Source: Oceanospirillales bacterium
GTDB taxonomy: Bacteria > Pseudomonadota > Gammaproteobacteria > Pseudomonadales > Endozoicomonadaceae
Direction of reading: 5' to 3'
Length of the DNA: 64,000 nucleotides
NCBI GenBank assembly: GCA_004762125.1
Contig: SIHQ01000004.1
Location: 62,001 to 126,000, forward strand
A program made the position numbers and the translations under genes. Positions 20,604 to 30,631 of this stretch are shown piece after piece. Each line of letters starts with the position of its first letter. Within the stretch, counting starts at the first letter, position 1. The notes beneath the pieces are model-generated. The model was not told where the DNA came from, made no database searches, and was given only the letters and a program-made list of their open reading frames with translations.

Positions 20604-22793
20604 ATGAGCCAATTAGGTCAGATTTTTTATCGCTATCTTTCCGGGCTATCACTGAGCCAAAAGTTATTAGGTGGACTGGTCAGCGTCGTTCTGACCATTG
20701 CCCTTATCGCTACCAGCGCAGTGATGCTCTCAGCTTATCTGATGTCCAAGCATTACTTTTTGCCTGCCAATGTTCAGGCCATGGTTAAAATTCTCTCGGA
20801 AGACTCGGTACTCACAACCTTGACCGGTAATATCCCGAGTGCAGAACAAACTCTAGCTGCAGCCAGTGAGTATTCTCAGATACGTTCACTGGCCATCTAC
20901 AAGCCAGACGGTAAGCTTCATGCTTCGTACAGCAGTGATCCAGCTCATTTCTTTATTCCTTATATTGTTCCTAAGAGCATAAGTGGCGACTTCCAATACC
21001 TCAGCAAGGTCGAACAAAACCCTGGCGAAGAATACACTCTGTATATTCAGGCAGATCCTGCTCTGCCTGCCTTTTTTTTCTTCTTCATGGGTTTGGCCGG
21101 TTTTATAATCATGGTGTCTTTTGTCTTACTGACTAGCCTCTCCACCGGTTTGATCAAGCGTTTTGTTACTCTTCCCGTTCTGCATCTGATTCGAGTCACC
21201 AATCGCGTGTCTGAACAAGAAAATTATTCCATACGGGCAAAACGTTTTCATAATGATGAAATTGGCATGCTTGCCAGCACCTTCAACACCATGCTTAATC
21301 GTATTGAACTACGAGACCAGGAATTAACTGAAGAACGGGACAAGGCTGAGAAAGCAGGGCTAAAGGCCAGGGAACTCGCTGAAGAAATGCAGAAAAGTAA
21401 CAGTCAGTTGGAAAGGGAAGTAGGCGTCAGAAGTAGAGTAGAAAAAAAACTGACACGCTTCCAAAACTACCTGAATGATATTATTGATTCCATGCCCTCA
21501 GCATTACTGGCCATTGATGACAATATGATCGTCAATCAATGCAATAAAGCCGCTACTGAGCTTGCTGGTTTGCCTTTCGACCAAATCATCGGAAAACCTC
21601 TGGAGCATATACTGCCCTTTCTCTACCAGTGTCATGAACAAATTCAGTCAGCTCTTGAAGAACAGAAATTTCAACGCATTGAAAAGCTACCCATCGAACT
21701 GGAATCATCAAAGAATTACCTGGACCTTGTCATTTACCCTCTGAGCCGTGATGAAACGTCTGGGGCCGTTATATTGATTGACAATATAACCCGCCGTCAC
21801 AGGCTAGAAGAGATGATGATCCAGACTGAAAAAATGATGTCAGTCGGAGGGCTTGCTGCTGGCATGGCCCACGAAATCAATAACCCGTTAGGGGCTATTA
21901 TTCAAGGCAGTCAGAATATACGTCGCCGTATATCTTCAGAGTTACCCGTTAATGCCCAAACTGCTGAAGAGCAGGGTATTAATCTGGAAGAGATTAATCA
22001 GTATCTAGAAACACGGGGTATTATTCGTTTTCTGGATAACATTCAGAACGCCGGTGTTCGTGCATCAAAGATTGTTTCCAATATGCTGCTGTTCAGTCGT
22101 GGCGGTCAGACGATACTAACTCCCGCCAACCTTACAGACCTGATAGAGCGCACGATTGAAATTGCACACAATGACTTCAACCTGAAGAAAGGGTTGGACT
22201 TCATGCATATTCGAGTTCATAGGGAACTGGATCCAACCATTTCTGAAGTTCCGTGTATTGCCAGTGAATTACAGCAGGTTCTATTGAATCTTTTGAAAAA
22301 TGCTGCTTTTGCTATTCACAACCGAAGAGACAAAACAGAACTGGGTTTGATTACGATCAGCACTCAGAAAGTAGAAAACAAAGTCATCATAACCGTTGCT
22401 GACAACGGCAGTGGCATGGACGGTGAGACTCGTAAAAGAATTTTCGAACCCTTTTTTACCACCAAGGAAGTGGGCACAGGGACAGGATTGGGCTTATCTG
22501 TTTCCTACTTTATTATCACCGCTCACCATAAGGGCACTATGAGTGTGTTTTCAGTTCCTGATAAAGGCACCGAATTCAGCATTTCATTGCCACTGGACTG
22601 TCATTTCGAGGGGAGTCATTTCGAGGGGAGTCATTTCGAGGAAAGTCATTTCAAGGAGAGTCATTTCAAGGAGAGTCATTTCAAGGAGAGTCATTTCAAG
22701 GAGAGTCATTTCAAGGAAAGTCATTCGGAGGAGAGCCTCTCTGAGAAAAGCCATCCCGAGGAGTACTCTCCCGAAACACTTTTTCATAAATAA
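20604..22793 (+). CDS. membrane sensor histidine kinase with pentapeptide-repeat tail
   Basis: The 729-residue protein has a transmembrane helix near residues 22-50, a periplasmic sensor region (about 50-150), a second helix (about 153-180), a HAMP linker, a coiled coil, a PAS domain (about 290-400), and the kinase core. The H-box is [17 protein letters not shown], the N-box [11 protein letters not shown], followed by [10 protein letters not shown] and [18 protein letters not shown]. No response regulator is adjacent, so the partner is unknown. The last 60 residues are pentapeptide repeats ([10 protein letters not shown] and variants), encoded by 15-bp tandem repeats at 22600-22734. They begin right after the ATPase domain and look like a recent addition. 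An AAGGAAGAG site supports the start. Confidence 0.9.
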   Translation: MSQLGQIFYRYLSGLSLSQKLLGGLVSVVLTIALIATSAVMLSAYLMSKHYFLPANVQAMVKILSEDSVLTTLTGNIPSAEQTLAAASEYSQIRSLAIYKPDGKLHASYSSDPAHFFIPYIVPKSISGDFQYLSKVEQNPGEEYTLYIQADPALPAFFFFFMGLAGFIIMVSFVLLTSLSTGLIKRFVTLPVLHLIRVTNRVSEQENYSIRAKRFHNDEIGMLASTFNTMLNRIELRDQELTEERDKAEKAGLKARELAEEMQKSNSQLEREVGVRSRVEKKLTRFQNYLNDIIDSMPSALLAIDDNMIVNQCNKAATELAGLPFDQIIGKPLEHILPFLYQCHEQIQSALEEQKFQRIEKLPIELESSKNYLDLVIYPLSRDETSGAVILIDNITRRHRLEEMMIQTEKMMSVGGLAAGMAHEINNPLGAIIQGSQNIRRRISSELPVNAQTAEEQGINLEEINQYLETRGIIRFLDNIQNAGVRASKIVSNMLLFSRGGQTILTPANLTDLIERTIEIAHNDFNLKKGLDFMHIRVHRELDPTISEVPCIASELQQVLLNLLKNAAFAIHNRRDKTELGLITISTQKVENKVIITVADNGSGMDGETRKRIFEPFFTTKEVGTGTGLGLSVSYFIITAHHKGTMSVFSVPDKGTEFSISLPLDCHFEGSHFEGSHFEESHFKESHFKESHFKESHFKESHFKESHSEESLSEKSHPEEYSPETLFHK
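22600..22764 (+). repeat. 15-bp tandem repeat in the histidine kinase 3' end
   Basis: Nine close copies of gtcatttcaaggaga (variants with cgagg, ggaaa) run from 22600 to 22734, followed by two degenerate units. The unit is in frame and encodes [10 protein letters not shown]. Copy number changes would change length without shifting the frame. Confidence 0.95.
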
Positions 22794-22805
22794 GCGCTTC
22801 GTAAA

Positions 22806-22857
22806 ATAAGCCCTTCGTAGAAATTCTTGGGCTTATGTCCCATGGAGTGTTTATAAT
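22806..22857 (+). promoter_or_regulatory. hairpin and likely promoter before nadC
   Basis: The stem ataagccc (22806-22813) with gggcttat (22829-22836) could act as a weak end for the kinase transcript. A perfect tataat at 22852-22857 with ttgggc 18 bp upstream (inside the hairpin arm) is a plausible nadC promoter. Confidence 0.4.
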
Positions 22858-22899
22858 CTGTGCCCAAATTGATCTTGGACCTTTCCAGACATCACCGTT

Positions 22900-23796
22900 A
22901 TGCAGAATTCCTTCGACCAGCTACCAGAAGTTCTTGTTATTGAAATAGCCACCAATGTCCGCCAGGCTCTGGCTGAAGATATCGGTTCTGGCGATATTAC
23001 TGCCTCCCTCATCCCGGAAAGCCAGCAAGCAAGAGCCCGTATTATCTGCCGTGAAAAAGCCATTATTGCCGGACAACCTTGGTTCAACGAGGTCTTTCAT
23101 CAGATTGACCCAGAGGTAAAGCTGGACTGGCAGATAAAAGAAGGTGAGCAAGTAGACGCTGACCAGACTCTGGTTTATCTCGAAGGTTCTGCCCGAAGCC
23201 TGTTAACCGGTGAACGTGCCGCAATGAATTTCCTTCAGACACTGTCTGGCACCGCTACCCGCTGTCGTTTCTATGCCGATCTGGTCATGGATACTCAGGT
23301 TAAAATTCTTGATACCCGCAAAACACTCCCCGGCCTGCGTTTGGCTCAAAAATACGCCGTTACTCAGGGCGGCTGCCATAACCATCGCATGGGTCTCTAT
23401 GATGCTTTCCTGATTAAGGAAAACCATATTGCAGCCTGCGGTGGCATTGATCAGGCTGTTGCTACAGCGAAGAAAATCGCTCCGGGCAAACCCGTAGAAG
23501 TAGAAGTGGAAAGTGCAGAAGAGTTCAGATTGGCTCGCAATGCGGGTGCTGACATCATAATGCTTGATAACTTTCCCATTGACCTGTTGAAAGAAACAGT
23601 GGCACTGAACAAGTCTTTGGACATGCTTTCAACTGAATCGTCGAACAAAACAGAGCGCCCCAAGCTAGAAGCTTCCGGCGGTATTACCGATGAGCGCCTG
23701 CCGACTATTGCAGCAACAGGCGTTGACTTTATCTCAATAGGAACCCTGACCAAGGATTGTCAATCTATTGATCTATCCATGCGGATTATTGAATAA
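22900..23796 (+). CDS. nadC: quinolinate phosphoribosyltransferase NadC
   Basis: NadC converts quinolinate and PRPP to nicotinate mononucleotide, CO2 and pyrophosphate in de novo NAD synthesis. The 298-residue sequence has the family landmarks [60 protein letters not shown] read in parts, [18 protein letters not shown], and [24 protein letters not shown] near the end, read in parts. A 15-residue hydrophilic insertion ([13 protein letters not shown]) precedes the ASGGI motif and is longer than in E. coli. galE follows after 12 bases, probably in one transcript. Confidence 0.95.
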   Translation: MQNSFDQLPEVLVIEIATNVRQALAEDIGSGDITASLIPESQQARARIICREKAIIAGQPWFNEVFHQIDPEVKLDWQIKEGEQVDADQTLVYLEGSARSLLTGERAAMNFLQTLSGTATRCRFYADLVMDTQVKILDTRKTLPGLRLAQKYAVTQGGCHNHRMGLYDAFLIKENHIAACGGIDQAVATAKKIAPGKPVEVEVESAEEFRLARNAGADIIMLDNFPIDLLKETVALNKSLDMLSTESSNKTERPKLEASGGITDERLPTIAATGVDFISIGTLTKDCQSIDLSMRIIE

Positions 23797-23808
23797 GGAA
23801 TGCCTGCC

Positions 23809-24825
23809 ATGAGTAAGATTCTAGTCACTGGCGGAGCCGGTTATATCGGCAGCCATACCTGTATCGAACTGCTGAACAGCGGTTATGACGTGCTGGTATT
23901 GGATAATCTCAGCAACAGCAGTAATGAATCCCTGAAGCGTGTTCAGGCAATCACTGGCAAAGAACTGCAGTTCGTTCAGGGCGATGTTCGTGACAGAGAA
24001 CTGCTGAATAAGCTGTTCAGCGAAAGTGATTTTGAAGCGGTTATCCATTTCGCCGGTCTGAAGGCGGTAGGTGAGTCCTGCGAAATTCCGCTGGAGTATT
24101 ACGACAACAATGTTTACGGAACTATCGTTCTTTGTCAGGCCATGAAGGCAGCTAACGTTAAGCGCATTGTTTTCAGTTCTTCAGCCACCGTTTATGGTGA
24201 CCCGGCCAGCTTGCCTATAATGGAGAACTTCCCTCTCAGCGCCACCAACCCTTATGGTCGTTCCAAACTGATGGTGGAAGAAGTCATGGGTGATCTCTAT
24301 AAGTCAGATGATGACTGGAGTGTTGCTCTGCTCCGTTACTTCAATCCGGTTGGCGCACACCCTTCCGGCCAGATTGGTGAAGACCCTAACGGAATTCCCA
24401 ACAACCTGATGCCTTTTGTCAGTCAAGTTGCTATTGGCAAGCTGAAAAAGCTACGGGTATTTGGTAATGACTACCCAACAGTTGATGGCACTGGTGCCCG
24501 GGATTACATCCATGTGGTTGATCTCGCTATTGGCCATGTTCGCGCTATTGAGCGATTGAAGAACAATAAGGGTGTTCAGCCATGGAACCTTGGTGTTGGC
24601 AAAGGCTACAGTGTTCTTGAAATGGTCGCCGCCTTTGAAAAGGCGTCCGGCAAAGCCGTGCCTTACGAAATCGTTGATCGTCGTCCAGGTGACATTGCTG
24701 CCTGCTACGCAAATCCGGAAAAAGCGCTGCGGGAGCTGAACTGGAAAGCTGAACGACAGCTGGAAGAAATGGTGACTGATGCCTGGCGCTGGCAGTCACA
24801 AAATCCTAATGGTTATGCTTCTTAA
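23809..24825 (+). CDS. galE: UDP-glucose 4-epimerase GalE
   Basis: GalE interconverts UDP-glucose and UDP-galactose using bound NAD, supplying galactose for surface polysaccharide or for galactose use. From ATG 23809 (AAGGA eight bases upstream) it has 338 residues, the E. coli length. The N-terminal GGAGYIGSH binds [11 protein letters not shown] and YGRSK (Tyr and Lys of the catalytic YxxxK) are present; and [15 protein letters not shown] and [10 protein letters not shown] follow. Starting at 23800 would add three residues and overlap the ribosome site. No other gal gene is nearby. Confidence 0.95.
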   Translation: MSKILVTGGAGYIGSHTCIELLNSGYDVLVLDNLSNSSNESLKRVQAITGKELQFVQGDVRDRELLNKLFSESDFEAVIHFAGLKAVGESCEIPLEYYDNNVYGTIVLCQAMKAANVKRIVFSSSATVYGDPASLPIMENFPLSATNPYGRSKLMVEEVMGDLYKSDDDWSVALLRYFNPVGAHPSGQIGEDPNGIPNNLMPFVSQVAIGKLKKLRVFGNDYPTVDGTGARDYIHVVDLAIGHVRAIERLKNNKGVQPWNLGVGKGYSVLEMVAAFEKASGKAVPYEIVDRRPGDIAACYANPEKALRELNWKAERQLEEMVTDAWRWQSQNPNGYAS

Positions 24826-24858
24826 ATCCCCAAGGCATACGTAATTATTAATCCAATA

Positions 24859-24896
24859 TAGGTTGGGTTAGAGCCAAAGCCTTGTAACCCAGCCTA
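24859..24896. repeat. palindromic AACCCAACCTAC-type element, second copy
   Basis: The arms taggttgggtta and taacccagccta (one mismatch) surround gagccaaagccttg. It matches the left half of the 2711-2800 element and sits between galE and ligB. A more diverged relative with the same agagccaaag core is at 26641-26673. Confidence 0.7.
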
Positions 24897-24955
24897 CGTT
24901 CAAAAACACTTTCGCCGATGAATAGAAGATGCTCTTTTATTTGGAATTCGGTTGG

Positions 24956-26626
24956 ATGAAACATTTCTTACAGCGCTTTATTTTTCTCTTAGTCTTACCC
25001 CTTTTGATCCCTCTCTATGCTCATGCTAGCTGCCCCGACTGGCCAGTGTCAGAAGTCAGCAAACAGTTCAAGGAACTAAGGCAGGAAATCACTCATCATG
25101 ACGATCTCTACTTCAACAAACACACCCCCATCCTGACTGACAGTGAATACGACGACCTCAAATCCCAACTGACCTTTATTGAGACTTGTTATCCTTCTCT
25201 CGCTCACCCTCCAGAGCCTGTAGAAGACAGTGAAGGAAAAATTGACCACCGTGCTTTTATGGGCAGTCTCAATAAAGCAAACGATGAAAAAGACATTGCC
25301 ACTTTTCTGAAGAAAGCAGGCAAGAACCAGATTCTGGTTCAACCCAAAATTGATGGTGTCGCTGCTGAACTGATTTACCATGAAGGTAAACTGGTTTCAG
25401 CCTCTACCAGAGGCAGTGGTGATAGAGGTAAGGATATTTTAAAAGCCGTACAGCTCATGCCTTCTATTCCCAAAACGATTTCTGACCAGTATTCAGAAGT
25501 GGTTCTTCATGGTGAGCTCTTTGCCCGTATGGATATTGGTGTGGACTATTCCGGTTACGCCTCCGCCAGACATTACGTTGCAGGTCAGCTGGCTAAAGCT
25601 GAGCCTGATGTACTTGCACTGGCCAATGTTTCATTCTTTCCCTGGCGCTGGGTTACTAGTCCTTTTGATACCGAGAACTCAGTTCTGAACGGCCTTTACA
25701 GTCTTGGCTTTGATCTACCGACTATGTACACCAAGGCTGCAAAGTCACTTCAAGACATTAAGAAGATTCGTCAGGATTTCTATCATAACCGGAAAAACGA
25801 GCCTTTCCTTATGGACGGCATCGTTCTTAAACTGGACGACCTTAAAATAAGAAACACCATGGGCTGGAGCAGCAATCACCCGAATTGGGCTATTGCCTGG
25901 AAGTTTCCTGCAGGTAGCACTGTCACTCAAGTTACCGACATTAAATTCACTGTTGGTAGAACGGGTCAGGTAACGCCTGTATTGATCATTGCTCCAGCTA
26001 AAATCCGTGGAGAAATCATTCAGCAGGTTTCTCTCGGTAGCATCAGGCAGTTAAAGAAAAAGAACATTGCGGTGGGTGACCGTATTACTGTCATTCTAAA
26101 AGGGGATGCGACGCCTGTATTTGGAAAAGTAATTAAGCGCCCCAAGCATAGAATTCACCCTAAATTACCTGATACCAGTCGGTATGATGGTTATTCTTGC
26201 CTGAAATGGTCTGAGGACTGTGATCAACAGTTTTTGGCTCGGTTGAAGTGGTTTATTAAGCAGTTAGCAGTACCAGTGGTTGATGAGCCTTTACTGAAAA
26301 CCTTGGTTGCTAATGGGTCGCTTAGGTCTTTTGATCAGATTGTTACTTTGGATGTTGAAGTTTTGAGGCAGGCCGGATTAGGGAACGATCAGACTACACA
26401 AGTAGCCAATGCTCTGCACAGTCTCCATAAAAAATCTTTTAAAGCTCAGTTACTGGCTTTGAGTATTCCAAGTATTGGGAAGAAGCGGGCTAATAGCCTT
26501 GCTTTGAATTATAAGAATTGGGGAAATCTTGAGAGGTCAGAGAATAACGATGCTTTGAAATTAAAAGAATATCTCTCATTAATAGAAATCAATAAAATAA
26601 TCAGTATATTAGAAATTCTCAAGTAA
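24956..26626 (+). CDS. ligB: NAD-dependent DNA ligase LigB
   Basis: LigB is a second NAD-dependent ligase, shorter than LigA and without its BRCT domain. The E. coli protein seals nicks weakly and its role is unclear. From ATG 24956 the product has 556 residues, near the E. coli length. Like other LigB proteins it opens with a signal-like hydrophobic segment (FLLVLPLLIPLYAHA) followed by CPDW. The adenylation site is PKIDGVAAEL with the nucleophile lysine near residue 131; STRGSGDRG, DGIVLKLDD and AIAWKFPA are further ligase motifs. An OB fold and helix-hairpin-helix elements (LSIPSIGKKRANSL) follow, and the zinc finger is reduced (CLKWSEDCDQQ). The start at 24929 is possible. Confidence 0.9.
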   Translation: MKHFLQRFIFLLVLPLLIPLYAHASCPDWPVSEVSKQFKELRQEITHHDDLYFNKHTPILTDSEYDDLKSQLTFIETCYPSLAHPPEPVEDSEGKIDHRAFMGSLNKANDEKDIATFLKKAGKNQILVQPKIDGVAAELIYHEGKLVSASTRGSGDRGKDILKAVQLMPSIPKTISDQYSEVVLHGELFARMDIGVDYSGYASARHYVAGQLAKAEPDVLALANVSFFPWRWVTSPFDTENSVLNGLYSLGFDLPTMYTKAAKSLQDIKKIRQDFYHNRKNEPFLMDGIVLKLDDLKIRNTMGWSSNHPNWAIAWKFPAGSTVTQVTDIKFTVGRTGQVTPVLIIAPAKIRGEIIQQVSLGSIRQLKKKNIAVGDRITVILKGDATPVFGKVIKRPKHRIHPKLPDTSRYDGYSCLKWSEDCDQQFLARLKWFIKQLAVPVVDEPLLKTLVANGSLRSFDQIVTLDVEVLRQAGLGNDQTTQVANALHSLHKKSFKAQLLALSIPSIGKKRANSLALNYKNWGNLERSENNDALKLKEYLSLIEINKIISILEILK

Positions 26627-26640
26627 AAATCAATAATGAA

Positions 26641-26673
26641 ATTCGGATCAGAGCCAAAGGCTCGTAATCTGAT
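26641..26673. repeat. diverged palindromic repeat copy
   Basis: The arms attcggatca and taatctgat with an agagccaaaggctcg centre form a hairpin. The centre is shared with the 24859-24896 copy, so this looks like a mutated member of the same repeat family with compensating changes in the arms. Confidence 0.5.
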
Positions 26674-26690
26674 ATGTATTTTCAAAAAAC

Positions 26691-26728
26691 AAAAAAAAAA
26701 CCGGACAGGATTAGTTGTCCGATTTTTT
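26691..26728. terminator. bidirectional rho-independent terminator
   Basis: The stem cggaca (26702-26707) with tgtccg (26716-26721) is flanked by ten A on the left and six T on the right. It can therefore end ligB transcription from the left and the pilin gene (26787-27242) from the right. Confidence 0.8.
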
Positions 26729-26738
26729 ATACACCATG

Positions 26739-26781
26739 GTTGGGATTGAATATCGGATTACGCTGGACTAATCCAATCTAC
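26739..26781. repeat. diverged palindromic repeat copy
   Basis: ggttgggatt pairs imperfectly with aatccaatc across an inner ggattacg core. It resembles the 2711-2800 family with G-to-A type changes and lies between the terminator and the pilin stop codon. Confidence 0.45.
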
Positions 26782-26786
26782 ATGGC

Positions 26787-27242
26787 TCAACAAAGACCAG
26801 CTGCTACACAAGAGCCTGACTTCGCCCAAGTCACCTTACCATTAGCAAGAGTTCCTGTGAGTATGTATTCAGGCTGATCAGTACCGATAGGTGTGAGCCC
26901 TTCTGACTCAGCAGTAATAACAATAGTATCGCCGGTGCCTCCAGCTGTTGTTAATCCACCCAAATAGCCATCCGGTGCAGATGTTAAAATATTTGCGGGA
27001 ACTCCATTCATACCAGCAGCACAGATTGTATCAAATGTTGTGTCTGTAGCCGCAGTTTGACCACAGACTTCAACAGATGACTTTACTGTTGAAGTAGCCA
27101 AAATCACTTCGGAGAACTTAGCTCTCTCTGTGTATGATTGATAAGCAGGCAAAGCCACAGCTGCCAGAATACCGATAATGGCTACCACGATCATCAGTTC
27201 GATCAAGGTAAAGCCGGATTGCTTAAACTTCCGTGTTTTCAT
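26787..27242 (-). CDS. type IV pilin (PilA-like prepilin)
   Basis: This is a major- or minor-pilin subunit of a type IV pilus. From the ATG at 27242 (GAGG nearby upstream) it has 151 residues. A short basic leader [10 protein letters not shown] ends at the prepilin peptidase site G/FTLIELM, followed by the hydrophobic helix ([17 protein letters not shown]). Glu5 of the mature protein is present. Four cysteines lie in the globular part, including C-terminal ones ([10 protein letters not shown]), so a disulfide-bounded D-region is likely. It is the only gene of its transcript, ending at the bidirectional terminator. A second, longer pilin gene lies at 38319-38954. No assembly gene (pilB, pilC, pilD) is in the window. 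Confidence 0.9.
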   Translation of the reverse strand: MKTRKFKQSGFTLIELMIVVAIIGILAAVALPAYQSYTERAKFSEVILATSTVKSSVEVCGQTAATDTTFDTICAAGMNGVPANILTSAPDGYLGGLTTAGGTGDTIVITAESEGLTPIGTDQPEYILTGTLANGKVTWAKSGSCVAAGLC

Positions 27243-27412
27243 TGTACCGTCCTCGGTCATTGTATTCCCTTTCCCAAAATGTCACTCTGAATGAACGCTT
27301 TAAATTGGCAGCTGTCCAGAGCGGCTTTAGAAATAAGAGTAGTTAGAGGATTTCTGCTTAACCATGCCGGTTTTTGCCCAAAAGCTTGTTTTCAAGATAA
27401 GGGTTAAATCAA

Positions 27413-27865
27413 ATGGTAATTAAAAACTCAGTCATTATTAAAAGACGATTCATTTCCAGAGGCGCCAGGTTATTTAGCCTGCTTCTACTTCTAAGTGGAA
27501 TTGGTTTTACATCAGCAGTAAGCCTTCATCAATTCTATAAGCCTCTCATAAATCAGTATTTTTCTGGTAATCAAACAACTCAAGAGCAGATACTCAGCAT
27601 TCAATCCGGAAAATATCGGGTTTCAACCCAACAGGCCAGCAAAGATTCATTCTCAGAAATTCTATCAAATGAGCTTGGACTTTATAAAAGCCATTCTTCT
27701 GTCGGTTGGTACGCTGATTTTTTAGAACTCAATCATCCTGACAGCTTTCCGCTGGTGATGATTTATCGAGTAGATTACGAACTAGGCTCTACTGAGCAAG
27801 AGTTTGTGTTTAGTGGATTGTTTGAGCCCAAATTGATTGCCAGACAGGTTAGGCTGTTGCCTTGA
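27413..27865 (+). CDS. orphan membrane-anchored protein
   Basis: The 150-residue protein is not recognised. A basic start (MVIKNSVIIKRRFISRG) leads into one hydrophobic segment (ARLFSLLLLLSGIGFTSAVS), after which about 100 hydrophilic residues follow, ending RQVRLLP. This suggests a single membrane anchor with the rest in the periplasm, or an uncleaved signal. An AAGGG lies upstream of the ATG. It is divergent from the pilin gene. Confidence 0.6.
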   Translation: MVIKNSVIIKRRFISRGARLFSLLLLLSGIGFTSAVSLHQFYKPLINQYFSGNQTTQEQILSIQSGKYRVSTQQASKDSFSEILSNELGLYKSHSSVGWYADFLELNHPDSFPLVMIYRVDYELGSTEQEFVFSGLFEPKLIARQVRLLP

Positions 27866-28012
27866 AAGTAGAAGTAGGAAAGAGAAAAAGAAAGAGAAAA
27901 AGTACACCCATATATTTCCGAAAATGATTGACCCAACGCATGGTTTTCAATTACTCATCAGTATCGATATTGAGCCTCTCAAATTAAACTTTAGGTGTCT
28001 TTTCTTATTTTC

Positions 28013-30370
28013 TTATGGCTCTGCCCCTATAGCCGGAATATAGTCCGGATCCACCTTAATCTTCAGATTATAAAACTCAGTTGCCATCCCTCCCAGCTTA
28101 ATTCTTGCATTCTCACTGGCTATTCGTGCCTTATGGCTGTGAAGATGTCCAAAGGAAGAACATAAAGCACGCATTCTTTTTCGATACTCAAGGTTATTTC
28201 TTAACAAAGGGTCTAATGAATACTGAGACTCTATAATTCCAAGCAGTTTATCAGGTGTCATCTTATCGAATGAAGATGTTTTCATATAAGCCGCAGCCGC
28301 TTCATTAAAGCAATCTTCAGCTTGAATCAGCCATTCCATTAATGCTTTTTTTCGCTCGACTCTTGGCGTTCCCAGAGGAAACCTTGGGTAATCAGCCATT
28401 CTTAAAAAACTCCAGCCTTTCTCCTCCTGAATTCTACCGTATAAACGCTCATCCCCCTTTGCAAGAAGGTTATCAAGGTACTTAAATTCATTCTTGGTAT
28501 CATCCTCCTCACGGTGTTTATTCACTGTTCTGATCATTCTGGCCACCTTACTATCCTGATCAGGAAGCCAACCATGAAGCCAACCATCGGTCTGATCAAG
28601 AGTCATGGCGCCAACCGATAACTCAGCCGCTGAATCAATTCCTGCTGATGTAGACCCCGTTGCTCTTCCTTCATCCTCAGATGCTGGTTTTACAAGCAAT
28701 GAGCCTACTGAAGCATCTGATATTAAGGTACTACTACCAGTCGTCTCTTTGCTTGATCCCGTATCGATAGTTGCTGAACCGGATTGAGATTGTGGTTGGG
28801 GTTGGGGTTGGGTTAGAGCAGTATCAGGTGTGCGCTGAGCTCTGTTTTTTTTCTTCTGCTTTCGATGGCTTTTCTTACTCTGCTCAGGGTTAGCTCCCTC
28901 TTCTGAGGTTAATTCTATCAACAGCTGCTGACGGGATATCTCCGCCTCCAGAAGTTTTTGAGCACAAATATCACAGAGATTCTTAATCGTCGCTGTGAGA
29001 CTTTTTGGAATAGTAGGTATTTTTAAAGCTGCAACAAGGCATTCACTTGCTTTGTTATAATCTGCTCTGGCCATATAGATATGGGTTGCCTCCAGATATA
29101 ACAATGGAAACTGGCCTCCTGCTGCTGCCCGACAAAAGTGGTGTGCGGCTTTGAGATCCATATCCTTATTCAGCAAATACTGATACTTATAATAATGCCC
29201 AAGCACTAGATCAATGACGCCCTGAACATAGACAGTCTGCCCCTCACGTTGGTTATCAAGCACCTCTCCTATCCTAACTAATGAAGACTCCTTAAAAGCA
29301 CTCTTGACCTGATACCTTTTTTCGCGAGGTGCTGAATGAACAGCTTTTTTATAAACTGCCCGCAATTTATCCAGACTGCCTGCCTTGTAGCCTGTCAGGG
29401 TTAATCTTAAAACTGTCTCAAGGTGTACATAAATTTTTTCGGAAAAAGGGGAGCCTGATACGCTTGGCCTACGTTCGTCTAACACAATAGCCAGAAGCAA
29501 CCAGGCAAAGTGCATACTGCTCGAGCTCTGGTCAATGCCATCAGGTTCGCCTAGTATCAGTGCCAGATCCTCTTGAACCTTACCCATCGGTTGTGCAACA
29601 CCAAGAACCGTTTGACGATCATTACAGCAAGCAAGCAGATCCAGCATATAACCTTGATTGACCCCGGACTTACTCTCAGGTCGACATAACATTCGTATCA
29701 ATAACACCACCAAAGGTGAAAACTGGCTATCAAGCGCCAGACGAACAGCATTTTCCAACTGCTCGTGGCTTTTAATGGTTTTCGTTGAGTTAGCTAATTT
29801 CAGATAGACTTCTACCGCTTGCAGACTGATATCCAGATTGTCTGTAGGAAAACTCACCAGCTCTTGCCAAACCGATTCAACCAGACTCTGTTTCTGCCAA
29901 CAGGCCAGAACATGGCGGGCAACACAGTTATTGATACGTTCCTCAGCGCTCCTTCCTTTGATGCCTTTAATCTCGTCAGCCATCAGCCTCAAAGCTTTTG
30001 AACTGTATTTTCTAAAGTCATCTTCGGATACAGAGTCCAACATTATTTGTAATGATGTATCTGACAGGAGCATCATATAGTTGTCAGCATTCATTTTCCT
30101 GAATGCTGTTAGACTTGGTTTTTCTATCGCTATGTATTGGTTAGTTACAGTATCCAGACGTTTTTTAAGATTCTCGTAAACCTGATCACTCTTCTCACTC
30201 TGAGCACTGGTTGCTTCGGTGCTGGAAAGCTCTGTCTTTCTATGAGTAATTAAGGGTCCAGGTCTGACTGCCTTGCTTTTGCAAGACCCCTGCGGGGTAT
30301 TCAAACTCGGTGAATCCGATGAGCTTGTCGAGGTTGCACCGGAAGGCGGTTTTATCGGCCCTGTATCCAT
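28013..30370 (-). CDS. large orphan helical-repeat protein, effector-like
   Basis: This 785-residue protein is not recognised as a whole. Residues 1-55 are rich in Ser, Thr and Pro with no signal peptide. Residues 60-490 are predicted to be helical with pairs of Ala/Leu-rich helices that resemble TPR or Sel1-like repeats (HHFCRAAAGGQFPLLYLEAT and ATHIYMARADYNKASECLVAA are examples). A basic, Gln/Pro/Ser-rich linker (KKSHRKQKKKNRAQ, QPQPQPQSQSG) covers about 495-570. A second helical block follows to the end. A disordered start plus a repeat body is common among type III effectors, but no secretion signal can be proven. It stands alone between a 27413-27865 gene and a repeat-bearing region. 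Confidence 0.65.
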   Translation of the reverse strand: MDTGPIKPPSGATSTSSSDSPSLNTPQGSCKSKAVRPGPLITHRKTELSSTEATSAQSEKSDQVYENLKKRLDTVTNQYIAIEKPSLTAFRKMNADNYMMLLSDTSLQIMLDSVSEDDFRKYSSKALRLMADEIKGIKGRSAEERINNCVARHVLACWQKQSLVESVWQELVSFPTDNLDISLQAVEVYLKLANSTKTIKSHEQLENAVRLALDSQFSPLVVLLIRMLCRPESKSGVNQGYMLDLLACCNDRQTVLGVAQPMGKVQEDLALILGEPDGIDQSSSSMHFAWLLLAIVLDERRPSVSGSPFSEKIYVHLETVLRLTLTGYKAGSLDKLRAVYKKAVHSAPREKRYQVKSAFKESSLVRIGEVLDNQREGQTVYVQGVIDLVLGHYYKYQYLLNKDMDLKAAHHFCRAAAGGQFPLLYLEATHIYMARADYNKASECLVAALKIPTIPKSLTATIKNLCDICAQKLLEAEISRQQLLIELTSEEGANPEQSKKSHRKQKKKNRAQRTPDTALTQPQPQPQSQSGSATIDTGSSKETTGSSTLISDASVGSLLVKPASEDEGRATGSTSAGIDSAAELSVGAMTLDQTDGWLHGWLPDQDSKVARMIRTVNKHREEDDTKNEFKYLDNLLAKGDERLYGRIQEEKGWSFLRMADYPRFPLGTPRVERKKALMEWLIQAEDCFNEAAAAYMKTSSFDKMTPDKLLGIIESQYSLDPLLRNNLEYRKRMRALCSSFGHLHSHKARIASENARIKLGGMATEFYNLKIKVDPDYIPAIGAEP

Positions 30371-30437
30371 AATAAATTCCCAATGAATCTATCATCGCTA
30401 TCGACATTCACACGCCTAAGTTCAACTTTGGGCGCCA

Positions 30438-30520
30438 AAATATGACCACAGAAAAGCAGTCGGTAAGGTCAACATTTTTTAAGAGTGAACAAGGACATCC
30501 ATAGATTTCTTATTGAAAAC
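30438..30520. repeat. REP-like fragment sharing motifs with the transposase region
   Basis: agtcggtaaggt (30451-30462) recurs at about 36710, and aaggacatccatagatttc (about 30491-30509) recurs at about 35716-35734. Both motifs otherwise lie beside the broken REP-associated transposases, so this looks like a stray copy of their repeat. The rest of 30371-30631 shows no gene. Confidence 0.45.
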
Positions 30521-30631
30521 CACGGCAGTGACTATATAAAGCAGCAGACTTATCTAGAATCTCATCTGAATCAACCTGGATTAAGGAATCAGTTGTAGCA
30601 AGAGAGAAAAGATTATTGTCATACGAACCCT

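Noticed and set aside
22600-22764. Possible CRISPR-like array
   Set aside because: The 15-bp units abut directly without spacers and are in frame with the kinase gene, so this is a coding tandem repeat.
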